In this document: positions 25,087-34,042 of the stretch, in pieces
Numbering within the stretch: the stretch's first letter is position 1
Layout: each line of letters starts with the position of its first letter
Source: Vicinamibacterales bacterium
GTDB lineage: Bacteria > Acidobacteriota > Vicinamibacteria > Vicinamibacterales > SCN-69-37
Assembly (NCBI GenBank): GCA_030827135.1
Contig: JAURFE010000004.1
Location: 155,019 to 219,018 of the forward strand
Direction: 5' to 3'
DNA: 64,000 nt
Translations under genes and position numbers: made by a program
Notes under the pieces: model-generated
What the model was told of the DNA's origin: nothing
What the model saw: only the letters and a program-made list of their open reading frames with translations
The model's database searches: none

Positions 25087-26166
25087 TCAGCGATCGCGGT
25101 CCTTCTGCATGGCCTTGATGGCCCGACCAAGGATCTTGCCCTTCCGCTTCTGCTCAAGCAGCGCCCGTTCTTCGCGCCGCCTCTCCAGCGTCACCCGCTC
25201 ATCGTCGAGCTTCACAAAACTCTCGTAACGGGCGGCGTCCAGGGCGCCAGCTTCGACCGCGGCCTTCACGGCGCAACCAGGCTCCTGTTGATGGCGGCAG
25301 TCACGGAATCGACAGCCGGCTGCGAGGTCGGCCACGTCACTGAAGGTATCCGACGCGCCAGGATCCACGCCCCACAACTGCAACTCGCGCATGCCCGGCG
25401 TGTCGATCACGAGCGCGCCGCCGGGCAGCGCAATCATCTGGCGATGTACGCTTGCGTGGCGACCGCGGCTGTCGGATTCACGCACGGACCGCGTCGGCAA
25501 CACCTTGGAGCCGACCAGCCGATTCACGATCGACGACTTCCCCGCTCCCGACGATCCGAGGAGCGCCACCGTCTTCCCGGGCTGCAAGTACGGCTCAAGC
25601 CGTTCGAATCCGCGACCATCCGCCGCACTGATCGCCAGCACGGGCACGCCCGGCGCCAGCCCTTCAACCAACGCCACCGCCTCATCCACGTCGTCGGCCA
25701 CATCGGCCTTGTTCAGGATCACGACGGGCGTCGCGCCACTTTCGCGAGACAACATCAGATACCGCTCGATACGCCGAGGATTGAAGTCGCCATCAAGGCC
25801 GGACACCAGGAACACCGTATCGATGTTCGCCGCGACGACCTGGGCCTGGGTCGAGTCGCCCGCAGCCTTGCGCGCAAAACGTCCTGTGCGCGGCAATACC
25901 GCCCGAATCTGACAGCGCCCCCCATCGTCGAGGCGCAGGACGACCCAATCGCCGACGGCCGGCATGTCCTGACGACCGGCGGCCTCGTGCCTGACGCGAC
26001 CGGACACTTCCGCGAGTTGTTCCCCGGACTCGGTCAACACACGCAAGACGTGGTTATGTTCGAGCGCGACGCGGCCCGCGACGACGCCCGGCTCGGCCCA
26101 GGGGGCAAAGGCCCGGGCAAAGTGGTCCGTCCAGCCGAGGTCTCGCAAGTCAGGCACGCCGACCAT
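25087..26166 (-). CDS. rsgA: Ribosome small subunit-dependent GTPase A
   Basis: Late 30S assembly GTPase. The circular permutation typical of the family is clear: G4 NKAD (residues 152-155) comes before G1 GSSGAGKS (204-211) and G3 DTPG (255-258). An OB-fold lies in residues 30-95 (VGDWVVLRLDD), and the C-terminal zinc knuckle uses Cys285, Cys290, His292 and Cys298, then a basic tail. It is 359 residues long. The ATG at 26166 gives a normal N-terminus; a longer frame to 26676 overlaps the divergent HlyD gene and is rejected. Confidence 0.93.
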   Translation of the reverse strand: MVGVPDLRDLGWTDHFARAFAPWAEPGVVAGRVALEHNHVLRVLTESGEQLAEVSGRVRHEAAGRQDMPAVGDWVVLRLDDGGRCQIRAVLPRTGRFARKAAGDSTQAQVVAANIDTVFLVSGLDGDFNPRRIERYLMLSRESGATPVVILNKADVADDVDEAVALVEGLAPGVPVLAISAADGRGFERLEPYLQPGKTVALLGSSGAGKSSIVNRLVGSKVLPTRSVRESDSRGRHASVHRQMIALPGGALVIDTPGMRELQLWGVDPGASDTFSDVADLAAGCRFRDCRHQQEPGCAVKAAVEAGALDAARYESFVKLDDERVTLERRREERALLEQKRKGKILGRAIKAMQKDRDR

Positions 26167-26347
26167 GGTGGCACGGTCAACCGGTGGGGCCAAATCTGCG
26201 TCAAAGTCCCCGATGCGGGATTTGGGTTTCCCGAAACCGCACCACGGACCCGAGGCGCCGAGGGAAGAGATGAGCGCTAAGACGTTGCAGCTGTGAGACT
26301 TGGAGCCCGAGCACGACTTGGCACTGGTTCTTGCATAGGGAGTGGGC

Positions 26348-27613
26348 ATGGCAATGGACGTCAAGCGTGATCCCGCAATCCTCAAGGCGAAGAAGCGTCG
26401 GCAGATGGTGATGGCCGGTGTCGGTGTGGTGGTGCTCATCGCCGTTTCAGTCTGGGTGATGAGACTCGAGCCTGCGGCGCCAACCGTGGATGGCAACGCC
26501 GCGTGGACGGGCAAAGTCACCCGAGGGTCGATGGTGCGCGAAGTGCGCGGGTCGGGCACGTTGGTGCCGGAAGACATCCGCTGGATCACCGCCACGACCT
26601 CGGGGCGTGTCGAGCGGCGGCTCCTGCGGCCCGGCGCGCAGGTGCGGCCGGACACCGTGATTCTGGAGCTCAGCAATCCGGATCTTCAGAATCGGGCGAA
26701 GACGGCGGAACTTGCGTGGCGGTCTGCGGAAGCCAGTCTGGCCACGCGAAAGAACGACCTGGCCACGCAGCGGCTGCAACTCGAAACCAGTGTGGCGAAC
26801 GCGGCCTCGCAGCTGGAGCAGGATGAACTGCAGTATCAGGCGGACCTGGAGCTCAACAAGCAGGGGATCGTGTCCGACCTGACGTTGCGACGGAGCCAGG
26901 CCAACATGGACCGCGCACGCAACGCGGTGGCGTTGGAACGGAAGCGACTCCAGGCGAGCATCGAGGGTGAGAAGGCCCAGCTGGCGCCGGTGGAGTCTGA
27001 GGTGGCGCGGGCAAAAGCCGCCTACGAACTGGAGGCGAAGAACGTCGCTGACCTGAAGGTGCGCGCGGGAATGACGGGCGTATTGCAGCAGTTGCCCGTC
27101 GAAGAGGGCCAGCAGGTCGGCGCGGGCACGAATATCGCGCGCGTGGCAAACCCGACGGCCCTGAAGGCGGAGATTCGCGTCTCGGAAACACAGACGCGGG
27201 ATGTGCGCATCGGACAGGCCGCGATGATCGACACCCGCAACGGCACGGTCAAGGGGTTTGTGTCGCGGATTGATCCGGCAGCCCAGGGGGGCACGGTCGG
27301 GATCGACGTCACACTTGAAGGCGACTTGCCGCCCGGGGCCCGCATGGACCTGAGCGTGGACGGGGTGATTGAACTTGAACGCCTGGAAAACGTCTTGAAG
27401 ATGCAGCGGCCGTCGTTCGGGCAGGAAAACGGGACGGTGATGCTGTATCGGGTCGCGGCCAACAACGAAGCGACCCGCGTGCAGGTGCAGTTGGGACGGG
27501 CGTCGGTGAGCGAGATGGAAGTGAAGGCGGGGCTCAACGAAGGCGACGAAGTGATTTTGTCGGACATGTCGCAGTACGACGCGTTCGACCGGGTACGAAT
27601 CGGGCGACGGTAA
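26348..27613 (+). CDS. HlyD/MacA-family efflux adaptor protein
   Basis: Periplasmic membrane-fusion protein, 421 residues. Structure: short cytoplasmic start, one membrane anchor (VMAGVGVVVLIAVSVWVM, residues about 20-37), lipoyl-like half (GRVERRLLRPGAQVRPDTVILELSN), a long coiled coil (about 115-235, rich in Ala, Gln, Arg, Glu), the second lipoyl half (VRAGMTGVLQQLPVEEGQQV), and a beta-barrel domain. GGGAG is placed five bases before the ATG. The ATPase gene follows, so together they form part of a MacAB-like exporter. The TolC-like channel is not in the window. Confidence 0.87.
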   Translation: MAMDVKRDPAILKAKKRRQMVMAGVGVVVLIAVSVWVMRLEPAAPTVDGNAAWTGKVTRGSMVREVRGSGTLVPEDIRWITATTSGRVERRLLRPGAQVRPDTVILELSNPDLQNRAKTAELAWRSAEASLATRKNDLATQRLQLETSVANAASQLEQDELQYQADLELNKQGIVSDLTLRRSQANMDRARNAVALERKRLQASIEGEKAQLAPVESEVARAKAAYELEAKNVADLKVRAGMTGVLQQLPVEEGQQVGAGTNIARVANPTALKAEIRVSETQTRDVRIGQAAMIDTRNGTVKGFVSRIDPAAQGGTVGIDVTLEGDLPPGARMDLSVDGVIELERLENVLKMQRPSFGQENGTVMLYRVAANNEATRVQVQLGRASVSEMEVKAGLNEGDEVILSDMSQYDAFDRVRIGRR

Positions 27614-27677
27614 GGCGGCCGGAGGGGGGCTCCGGTTGATTTACGACCCCGCGTGCGCGGGATTGAAAGGGACGGAC

Positions 27678-28421
<744 letters not shown>

Positions 28422-28431
28422 GAGGTTTCTG

Positions 28432-28785
28432 ATGCATACCGTACTCCACGCGCCACAGACCTTTACGCAAGTACCGGCGGCTCCGGCCGCCCTGCACGTG
28501 CTGGTTGCCCCCGATCAGTACGATGTGTTTGAACGTGCGCGGCAGTTGCTGGCATCTGCCGGGATTGAACTGATCACCACCCCGGCCGGACAGGCTCCCG
28601 CGGCTCCGTCTGGCTTCGAAGCCATGCGGCTGCGCGAGGTGGAGGGCCAGCTGGTGCGGTCCGCCATGCAGAAGGCCAAGGGCAACGTCAGTCGCGCCGC
28701 CCGGGCGCTTGGCCTCAGCCGTTCAGCGCTCTACCGTCGGCTCGAACGCCACGGACTCACGACGACCGGAGAATCTATTCGGTAA
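28432..28785 (+). CDS. Short Fis-type DNA-binding regulator
   Basis: 117 residues. The C-terminal 45 residues form a Fis/NtrC-type helix-turn-helix (VEGQLVRSAMQKAKGNVSRAARALGLSRSALYRRLERHGL). The first 70 residues hold one possible beta-alpha unit (LHVLVAPDQYDVFERARQLLAS) reminiscent of a shrunken receiver domain, without the phosphorylatable Asp that would prove it. There is no AAA+ sigma-54 activation domain. GAGAGG precedes the ATG, 10 bases after the ATPase stop. It probably regulates the exporter it is cotranscribed with. Confidence 0.8.
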   Translation: MHTVLHAPQTFTQVPAAPAALHVLVAPDQYDVFERARQLLASAGIELITTPAGQAPAAPSGFEAMRLREVEGQLVRSAMQKAKGNVSRAARALGLSRSALYRRLERHGLTTTGESIR

Positions 28786-28790
28786 GAAGG

Positions 28791-28849
28791 TCCTGGAGTC
28801 CAGGAGTCCCGGGAAACATGGAGGGCGGGTGCTGCGGCATCCGCCCTCC
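28791..28849 (+). terminator. Two stem-loops after the exporter operon
   Basis: TCCTGGA-G-TCCAGGA (28791-28805) is followed by a 12-base-pair stem, GGAGGGCGGGTG / CATCCGCCCTCC (28820-28849, one G-T pair, loop CTGCGG). Together they lie right after the Fis-type gene and are the probable end of the HlyD-ATPase-Fis transcript. Confidence 0.55.
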
Positions 28850-28856
28850 CACCGAT

Positions 28857-28887
28857 CACGGCGCGCTACAGCTCAGCGCGCCCTACG
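28857..28887 (-). repeat. Short palindromic repeat, copy B
   Basis: On the minus strand, CGTAG then GGCGCGCT, loop GAGCTGT and AGCGCGCC then G. The stem bases are 28860-28867 and 28875-28882. Same family as copy A, with compensating stem changes (GCACT/AGTGC against GCGCT/AGCGC). Confidence 0.65.
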
Positions 28888-28929
28888 TTACCAACCCCAC
28901 CCACCCCACCGTGAGGGTATTCTTACAAC

Positions 28930-29808
28930 ATGGAACCACTCACCGCGCTGTTTGCCGAGAGCGCACAGTGGGGCTGGCTCGTCACGAGCGGCCTCCGGAT
29001 TGCGCTGATTCTTGGGTTGGCGTGGATCGCGCTCCGCACCGTCCGTGTCGGGCTCGACCGGTTTGAGGATCGCATCCTCGCCAGCGCGGGCCCTGGAGAG
29101 ATCGAAAGCGCCAAACGCACCAAGACGCTGAGCGACATGCTCCAGAACGTCCTGAGTGTGGCGATCACGGCGATTGCCGCGTTGACCGTGCTGCAGGAAC
29201 TGCGTGTGAACATCATGCCGATTCTCACGGGCGCCGGCATCCTCGGCCTCGCCATCGGATTCGGCGCGCAAACGCTCGTGAAGGATGTCATCAGCGGTTT
29301 CTTCCTGATCCTCGAGAACCAGGTCCGCGTCGGCGACGTTGCACAAATCAACGGCACCGGCGGCCTCGTGGAAGCCATCAACCTGCGGACCATCGTGCTG
29401 CGTGACCAGAGCGGCGCGGTACACATCTTCCCGTGTGGCAGTGTGACCACAATGACCAATCTGAGCATGGATTTTGCCTACGCCCTGCTCGACGTGGATG
29501 TCGCCTACAAACACGACACCGATGAGGTCGTCACCGTGCTGGAGCAGACCGCCGCCGCCATGCGGGAGACCCCGGAATTCGGTTCCCTCACGCTTGAACC
29601 CCTCGAAGTGATTGGCGTGGAACGATTTGGCGAATCGTCGGTGACGATTCGCGTACGTATCAAGACGCTGCCTCTGAAGCAGTTTACGATTGCCCGTGAG
29701 TACCGCCGCCGGCTCAAAAAGGCGTTTGAAGCGGCCGGCATCGAGATCCCATTCCCGCAACGGGACATCACGGTGCGCCATCTCTACGACAGCAAGTCAG
29801 TAAACTGA
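28930..29808 (+). CDS. MscS-family small-conductance mechanosensitive channel
   Basis: 292 residues. Membrane helices near residues 15-40 and 75-95, then the pore-lining helix ([33 protein letters not shown]), the MscS beta domain ([29 protein letters not shown]) and the mixed alpha/beta C-terminal cage. It protects against hypo-osmotic shock by opening under membrane tension. Compared with E. coli MscS (286 residues) the length is normal. It is separated from the exporter operon by the hairpins and the repeat, and it converges on deoC with a 12-base overlap of the 3' ends. Confidence 0.92.
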   Translation: MEPLTALFAESAQWGWLVTSGLRIALILGLAWIALRTVRVGLDRFEDRILASAGPGEIESAKRTKTLSDMLQNVLSVAITAIAALTVLQELRVNIMPILTGAGILGLAIGFGAQTLVKDVISGFFLILENQVRVGDVAQINGTGGLVEAINLRTIVLRDQSGAVHIFPCGSVTTMTNLSMDFAYALLDVDVAYKHDTDEVVTVLEQTAAAMRETPEFGSLTLEPLEVIGVERFGESSVTIRVRIKTLPLKQFTIAREYRRRLKKAFEAAGIEIPFPQRDITVRHLYDSKSVN

Positions 29809-30696
29809 TTTCTGAGGCGCCGGAGGTGGCGGCGGAGCCGGCACGTCGGAGCCGCGCAGCTGCTGCACGATCTTCACGCCGGCGCTGGCCCCCACGCGGC
29901 TCGCACCCGCGGCGACCATGGCCTTGAGTCCCTCAAGGTCGCGCACGCCACCGGCCGCTTTGACGCCCATGTCGGCGCCCACCACGCGGCGCATCAGGGC
30001 CACGTCGGCGACCGTCGCGCCCCCGGGTCCAAACCCCGTCGAGGTCTTCACAAAGTCCGCGCCGGCCGCCTTTGCCAGCGTACACGCGGTCACCTTCTCG
30101 TCGTCAGTCAGGTAGGCAGCCTCGATGATCACCTTGCTGATCACCCCGGCGTCCCGGCAGGCCTGCGCCACGCCCTCGATATCCCGTTCGACCAGCCGCA
30201 CATCACCTGACTTGAGCGCGCCGACATTGATGACCATGTCCACTTCGCGCGCGCCGTCGAAGATGACTCTGCGAGTCTCGTAGTTCTTCACATCCGCCGT
30301 TGTCGCTCCGAGCGGAAACCCCACCACCGTGCAGACCCCGACGCTGGTGTGCCGGAGTTGCGACGCGCAATAGGCGACCCATGTCGGGTTGACGCACACG
30401 GTCGCGAACTTGAACTCGGCTGCCTCACGACACAACTTCTCGAGCTCCTGCCTGGTGGCATCAGGCTTCAGCAACGTATGATCGATCAGAGCGGAGACCC
30501 CGTCGGGTGCGCCCCCGGTGGCATGCATCCCCAGGCGCACCGCGCCGGCGTCCAACACCCCCTGCAACCGCGTCGGGCAGCAATCTTCATTGACCGCGTG
30601 ACACCCGCACTGCGTGGCCGGCCGCCGCGTGGCCGCAAGCACTTCTTCCGTGATGATCGCGATGAGTCGTGAGAGGTCGACCGCCTGTGTCTCCAT
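29797..30696 (-). CDS. deoC: Deoxyribose-phosphate aldolase with an N-terminal targeting-like extension
   Basis: Class I aldolase that splits 2-deoxyribose 5-phosphate into glyceraldehyde 3-phosphate and acetaldehyde. The core (about residues 67-282) has the catalytic triad: Asp153 ([10 protein letters not shown]), Schiff-base Lys217 (FVKTSTGFG) and Lys246 (GVKAAGGVR). The first 65 residues are an addition: an amphipathic helix ([17 protein letters not shown]), a Cys cluster ([13 protein letters not shown]), then a linker. Such a helix-plus-linker leader is like the encapsulation peptides of microcompartment enzymes. The tail is Pro-rich (PAPPPPPAP). It lies one base after the rpiB-like gene. 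Confidence 0.92.
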   Translation of the reverse strand: METQAVDLSRLIAIITEEVLAATRRPATQCGCHAVNEDCCPTRLQGVLDAGAVRLGMHATGGAPDGVSALIDHTLLKPDATRQELEKLCREAAEFKFATVCVNPTWVAYCASQLRHTSVGVCTVVGFPLGATTADVKNYETRRVIFDGAREVDMVINVGALKSGDVRLVERDIEGVAQACRDAGVISKVIIEAAYLTDDEKVTACTLAKAAGADFVKTSTGFGPGGATVADVALMRRVVGADMGVKAAGGVRDLEGLKAMVAAGASRVGASAGVKIVQQLRGSDVPAPPPPPAPQKSVY

Positions 30697-30697
30697 C

Positions 30698-31339
30698 TCA
30701 GAACCTCTCTTCCAACCGGCGGACCTTCAGAAGACGCCGCAGATACCGGGCTTCCTTCATCGGGGTCGTCACCCAGGTATCCACAATGGCCAGCGCTGTT
30801 GCCGTGTCGATCAACGTGCACCCGAGGGCCAGCACGTTCGCGCCATTGTGTTCGCGGGCGTACCGCGCGAGGGTCACGTTGAGACACATCGCCGCCCGAA
30901 TCCCTCGCACCTTGTTCGCGGCGATCGTCGATCCCAGGCCGGCCCCGTCAATCACAATACCGGCATCCGCTTCTCCGCGCGCCACCGACCGGGCCACCGC
31001 GGCCGCGATATCCGGATAGTCCACGGCGTCGGTGGTGTGCGTTCCGACATCCTCCACGGCAATTGCCTGCTGCCGCAGATGCGCAAGAATCGCCGCCTTC
31101 ATGGCCAGGCCCGTGTGATCCGAGCCGATCGTCACGCGCCGGACCGGGCACACCGGCGCCAGGTCCGCCGGAAGCGCGGGATCAGCCGTGCCCGAAGGCA
31201 CCACGGTCACGCGGCGCGCCCGCAGCGTGTCGGCCGCCAGTGGCGTCACATGGCCCTTCGGCTCAAGCTCCACCGTCGTGCCAGGCTCGATCTGCCGCGC
31301 GTCACTCTCGGTGATGATGCTGAACCGCCGCACCGCCAT
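30698..31339 (-). CDS. rpiB: RpiB/LacAB-family sugar-phosphate isomerase with EutT-like N-terminal domain
   Basis: 213 residues; the family alone needs about 145. Residues 7-48 form an extra domain, [12 protein letters not shown]... then [18 protein letters not shown], which resembles the start of the ethanolamine microcompartment protein EutT (FITEAWLR... LTPSARELLESRHLRI). The isomerase core begins at about residue 68 with [11 protein letters not shown], and the DYPD and [11 protein letters not shown] motifs are kept. However, the catalytic Cys (ICGTGIG in E. coli RpiB) is replaced by Asp131 (VIDGAGLG), and the mycobacterial Glu alternative is absent as well. Substrate may be a different sugar phosphate. 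Confidence 0.88.
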   Translation of the reverse strand: MAVRRFSIITESDARQIEPGTTVELEPKGHVTPLAADTLRARRVTVVPSGTADPALPADLAPVCPVRRVTIGSDHTGLAMKAAILAHLRQQAIAVEDVGTHTTDAVDYPDIAAAVARSVARGEADAGIVIDGAGLGSTIAANKVRGIRAAMCLNVTLARYAREHNGANVLALGCTLIDTATALAIVDTWVTTPMKEARYLRRLLKVRRLEERF

Positions 31340-31341
31340 GT

Positions 31342-31863
31342 CTACCCCACCCCTTCTACCACACCGATGTACGGGAGATTCCGGAACTGCTCGCCGTAAT
31401 CGAGGCCGTAGCCGACGACAAACTTGTCGTCAATCGTAAAGCCCACGTAGTCCACCGGCACATCCACTTTCCGGCGCGACGGCTTGCTCAGCAGACACGC
31501 GGTCTTCAGATGGCTCGGCCGCCGCGTCTGAAACACCTCCTGCAGATGCGCCAGGGTCAGCCCCGTATCGACAATATCTTCGACAATCACGACGTAGCGG
31601 CCGTCAATGGGATGGCCGAGGTCCTTGATCATCTGGACCTGCCCAGTGGTGGACGTGCCGGCGTAACTCCGCACCCCGATGAAGTCACACGTGACGTCAC
31701 CACCGACCTCGCGGATCAGATCCGCGAGAAACATGAACGCGCCTTTGAGCACGCAGACCAGATGGACCGGAGTGTCCGGCCCGGCGTCCCTGCGGATGTC
31801 AGCGCCAAGCGAGGCAATGCGGCTTGCCAGGTCGCGCTGACTGATAAATTCCGTGACCTTCAC
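31342..31863 (-). CDS. hpt: Hypoxanthine phosphoribosyltransferase
   Basis: Converts hypoxanthine (and often guanine) plus PRPP to the nucleotide. 173 residues, typical. The PRPP-binding loop is VVIVEDIVDTGLTL (about residues 91-104), with the LKGAFMFLADL region, the purine-binding VDYVGFTI and the C-terminal YGLDYGEQFRNLPYIGVV block. Its ATG overlaps the upstream deaminase stop (ATGA), and the rpiB-like gene follows after two bases, so the three are translationally linked. This fits a route in which the deaminase product is split and its base recovered as IMP. Confidence 0.94.
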   Translation of the reverse strand: MKVTEFISQRDLASRIASLGADIRRDAGPDTPVHLVCVLKGAFMFLADLIREVGGDVTCDFIGVRSYAGTSTTGQVQMIKDLGHPIDGRYVVIVEDIVDTGLTLAHLQEVFQTRRPSHLKTACLLSKPSRRKVDVPVDYVGFTIDDKFVVGYGLDYGEQFRNLPYIGVVEGVG

Positions 31864-33266
31864 CGTGCACTCCTGACTGCCGCCGTCACCTTCCCTGCCA
31901 TCGCCCGCGCATCACGCAGCACCGCGTCGCGGTCGAGCGTAACTACCCGGCCCTGCCGCATCAGCACCTGCCCATGCACGATCGTCGTGCGGACATCCGT
32001 GCCCCGTGTGGCGTACACCAGATGCGACAGCGCATCAAACAACGGCGTCTGCCGCGCAGAGTTGACGGACACGGTAATGACGTCGGCCAGTTTGCCCGGT
32101 TCAAGGGAACCGAGCCGATCGCCCATCCCAAGCGCGTCGGCGCCGCGCCGCGTCGCCAGTTCCAGCGCCTGCCGCGCGGGCAGTACGCGCGGGTCGCCCG
32201 ACGCATGTTTGTGCAGGAAGGCCGCGACGCGCATGGCCTCGAACATATCGAGGTCGTTGTTGCTGGCCGCGCCGTCCGTGCCCAGGCCCGCCGGCACGCC
32301 GTGCGTCAGCCACGCGGGCACGGGCGCCGTGCCGCTCGCCAGCTTCATGTTGCTCTCGGGGTTGTGCGACAACCCCACCCGGCGCTCCGCCAGCATCCTG
32401 ATATCGGCGTCGTCCACCCACACTGCGTGCGCGGCCAGCGACCGGCCGTTCCACACGCCGAGGCCGTCGAGAAACATGGCCGGTGACTGTTTGAACTGTT
32501 CGGCAAGGATTCCGACTTCATCCTTCGTTTCCGCCAGGTGAATCAGCAGAGGCGCGTTGTACCTGTTGGCCAGCGCGCGGGCGGCCTTCAGGGTCTCGGG
32601 CGTCAGCGTGTATGGCGCATGCGGCGCGACGGCCGGCGTGATCAGCGGGTGATTCGCGAACTCCTTGAGGAATGCCTCCGTGCGCGCCAGGCCGATCTCA
32701 GGCGTTTCCGCGTCGGCCACCGGAAACCGGATGATTGTCTGTCCCAGGACGCCGCGCAGACCGACCGCGGCCGTCGCCCGGCCAATTTCCTCTTCAAAGT
32801 AATACATGTCCGCGAAGGTCGTGGTCCCCGACTCAATCATCTCGAGTGCGGCCAGTCGTGTGCCGATGCGGACGAATTCCGGGGATACCGTCGCCTTCTC
32901 CGCCGGGAAGATGTACTGATTCAGCCAGTCCATCAGCGCGAGGTCATCGGCGAGCCCGCGAAACAACACCATCGGTGCATGGCCATGGGTGTTGATGAGG
33001 CCGGGCATGATGACCTGGCCACGGGCGTCGATCTGCTCAGCGCCCGCGTACCGCGCGGCAATGTCCGCCGCGGTCCCGACGGCGACAATATCCGAGCCGT
33101 TGATGGCCACCGCGCCGTCCTCGATGACCGTCCCTTCGGCGTCCATCGTGACGACGGTTCCACCGGCAATCACCAGTGACACCGGCGTTCCCGGCCGCAC
33201 CGACTGCCACATCAACCCCGCGACGACGAGCGCGAGCGCCGCCGCCAATGCCGCACCACGAACCAT
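31860..33266 (-). CDS. Amidohydrolase of the MTA/SAH/5'-deoxyadenosine deaminase family, with N-terminal anchor
   Basis: 468 residues. Residues 5-20 are a hydrophobic stretch (AALAAALALVVAGLMW) that looks like a signal anchor. The metal-dependent deaminase core has NTHGHAPMVLFRG, the second metal/His site LIHLAETKDE, AHAVWVDDADI and GTDGAASNNDLDMF. This set is typical of adenosine-type deaminases (MtaD/DadD) rather than guanine deaminase. It is the first gene of the operon deaminase-hpt-rpiB-deoC and is divergent from upp (43 bases). A TAGAAT element lies 7 bases upstream of the ATG and no ribosome site is visible; a later GTG (before SLVIAGG) would give a cytosolic enzyme. Confidence 0.88.
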   Translation of the reverse strand: MVRGAALAAALALVVAGLMWQSVRPGTPVSLVIAGGTVVTMDAEGTVIEDGAVAINGSDIVAVGTAADIAARYAGAEQIDARGQVIMPGLINTHGHAPMVLFRGLADDLALMDWLNQYIFPAEKATVSPEFVRIGTRLAALEMIESGTTTFADMYYFEEEIGRATAAVGLRGVLGQTIIRFPVADAETPEIGLARTEAFLKEFANHPLITPAVAPHAPYTLTPETLKAARALANRYNAPLLIHLAETKDEVGILAEQFKQSPAMFLDGLGVWNGRSLAAHAVWVDDADIRMLAERRVGLSHNPESNMKLASGTAPVPAWLTHGVPAGLGTDGAASNNDLDMFEAMRVAAFLHKHASGDPRVLPARQALELATRRGADALGMGDRLGSLEPGKLADVITVSVNSARQTPLFDALSHLVYATRGTDVRTTIVHGQVLMRQGRVVTLDRDAVLRDARAMAGKVTAAVRSAR

Positions 33267-33309
33267 TCGGAGATTCTAATCCCTAACCCCCGATGTATAG
33301 TTCCCGCCG

Positions 33310-33933
33310 ATGGCTTTGCACCTTGTCACCCACCCTGTGGCACAGGACGCGCTGGCGTCCCTCCGTGATGCCACCACACATACCAGCCTCTTCCGCCGAC
33401 TGGCCCATCGCGTGGGGGTGCTCGTGGCCGCGGAGGCCACACGCGACCTCCCCACACGTCCGATTCCCGTGGACACCCCGATGGAGGCCACGATGGGCCA
33501 GCAACTGGCGGCAGACATCGTGGTCGTGGCGGTGCTGCGCGCCGGATTGAGCCTGGTGGACGCGGTGCTTGAACTGGTGCCCCATGCCCGCGTCGGCCAT
33601 GTCGGCCTCAGACGCGACGAAACCACCGCAGTCGCCCACAAGTATTCCAGCCATCTGCCGCCGTCACTCGGCGAAAGCCTCGTGCTGCTGGTGGATCCAA
33701 TGCTCGCGACAGGCGGCAGCGCCATCATGGCGGTGGACGTCCTGAAGGAAGCGGGCGCCCGGCGCATTCGCCTGCTGTGCGTGGTCGCTGCACCCGAAGG
33801 CGTCGGGGCGCTTGAAGCCGCGCACCCGGATGTCGATGTGTATACGCCCGCGCTCGATCGCGAACTCAACGCACACAAATACATCCTCCCGGGCCTCGGA
33901 GACTTCGGAGATCGCCTCTACGGCACCACGTAG
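33310..33933 (+). CDS. upp: Uracil phosphoribosyltransferase
   Basis: Salvages uracil to UMP using PRPP. 207 residues, standard. Family markers are VAVLRAGLSLVDAVL, HVGLRRDE, the PRPP loop LLVDPMLATGGSA (about 129-141) and the C-terminal LDRELNAHKYILPGLGDFGDRLYGT. It is divergent from the deaminase operon; a TATAGT -10-like element (33294-33299) lies in the gap. Together with hpt it makes this region a nucleobase-salvage locus. It is followed by the paired palindromic repeats. Confidence 0.95.
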   Translation: MALHLVTHPVAQDALASLRDATTHTSLFRRLAHRVGVLVAAEATRDLPTRPIPVDTPMEATMGQQLAADIVVVAVLRAGLSLVDAVLELVPHARVGHVGLRRDETTAVAHKYSSHLPPSLGESLVLLVDPMLATGGSAIMAVDVLKEAGARRIRLLCVVAAPEGVGALEAAHPDVDVYTPALDRELNAHKYILPGLGDFGDRLYGTT

Positions 33934-33940
33934 CTGCAGC

Positions 33941-34000
33941 CGTCGGGCGCGCTGGGTTTGAGCGCGCCACCATGGCGCACGACAACCCAGCGCACCCTGC
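33941..34000. repeat. Paired palindromic repeats, copies C1 and C2, inverted
   Basis: C1 on the plus strand: CGTCG then GGCGCGCT (33946-33953), loop GGGTTTG, AGCGCGCC (33961-33968). C2 on the minus strand, reading from 34000: GCAGGGTGCGCTGGGTTGTC then GTGCGCC, a degenerate copy. The two face each other within CTGCAG boundaries (33934 and 34004), an arrangement like a BIME made of two REP units. The block lies between upp and the cysteine-synthase-like gene. Confidence 0.65.
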
Positions 34001-34042
34001 GTACTGCAGAACAGACTAGAATGGCTGTCGGAGGGCGCGTAA

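Noticed and set aside
26318-26336. Sigma-54-like TTGGCAC...TTGCAT before the HlyD gene
   Set aside because: The GG and GC pairs are 11 bases apart; sigma-54 promoters need 10. Kept only as a remark because a Fis-type regulator is in the operon.
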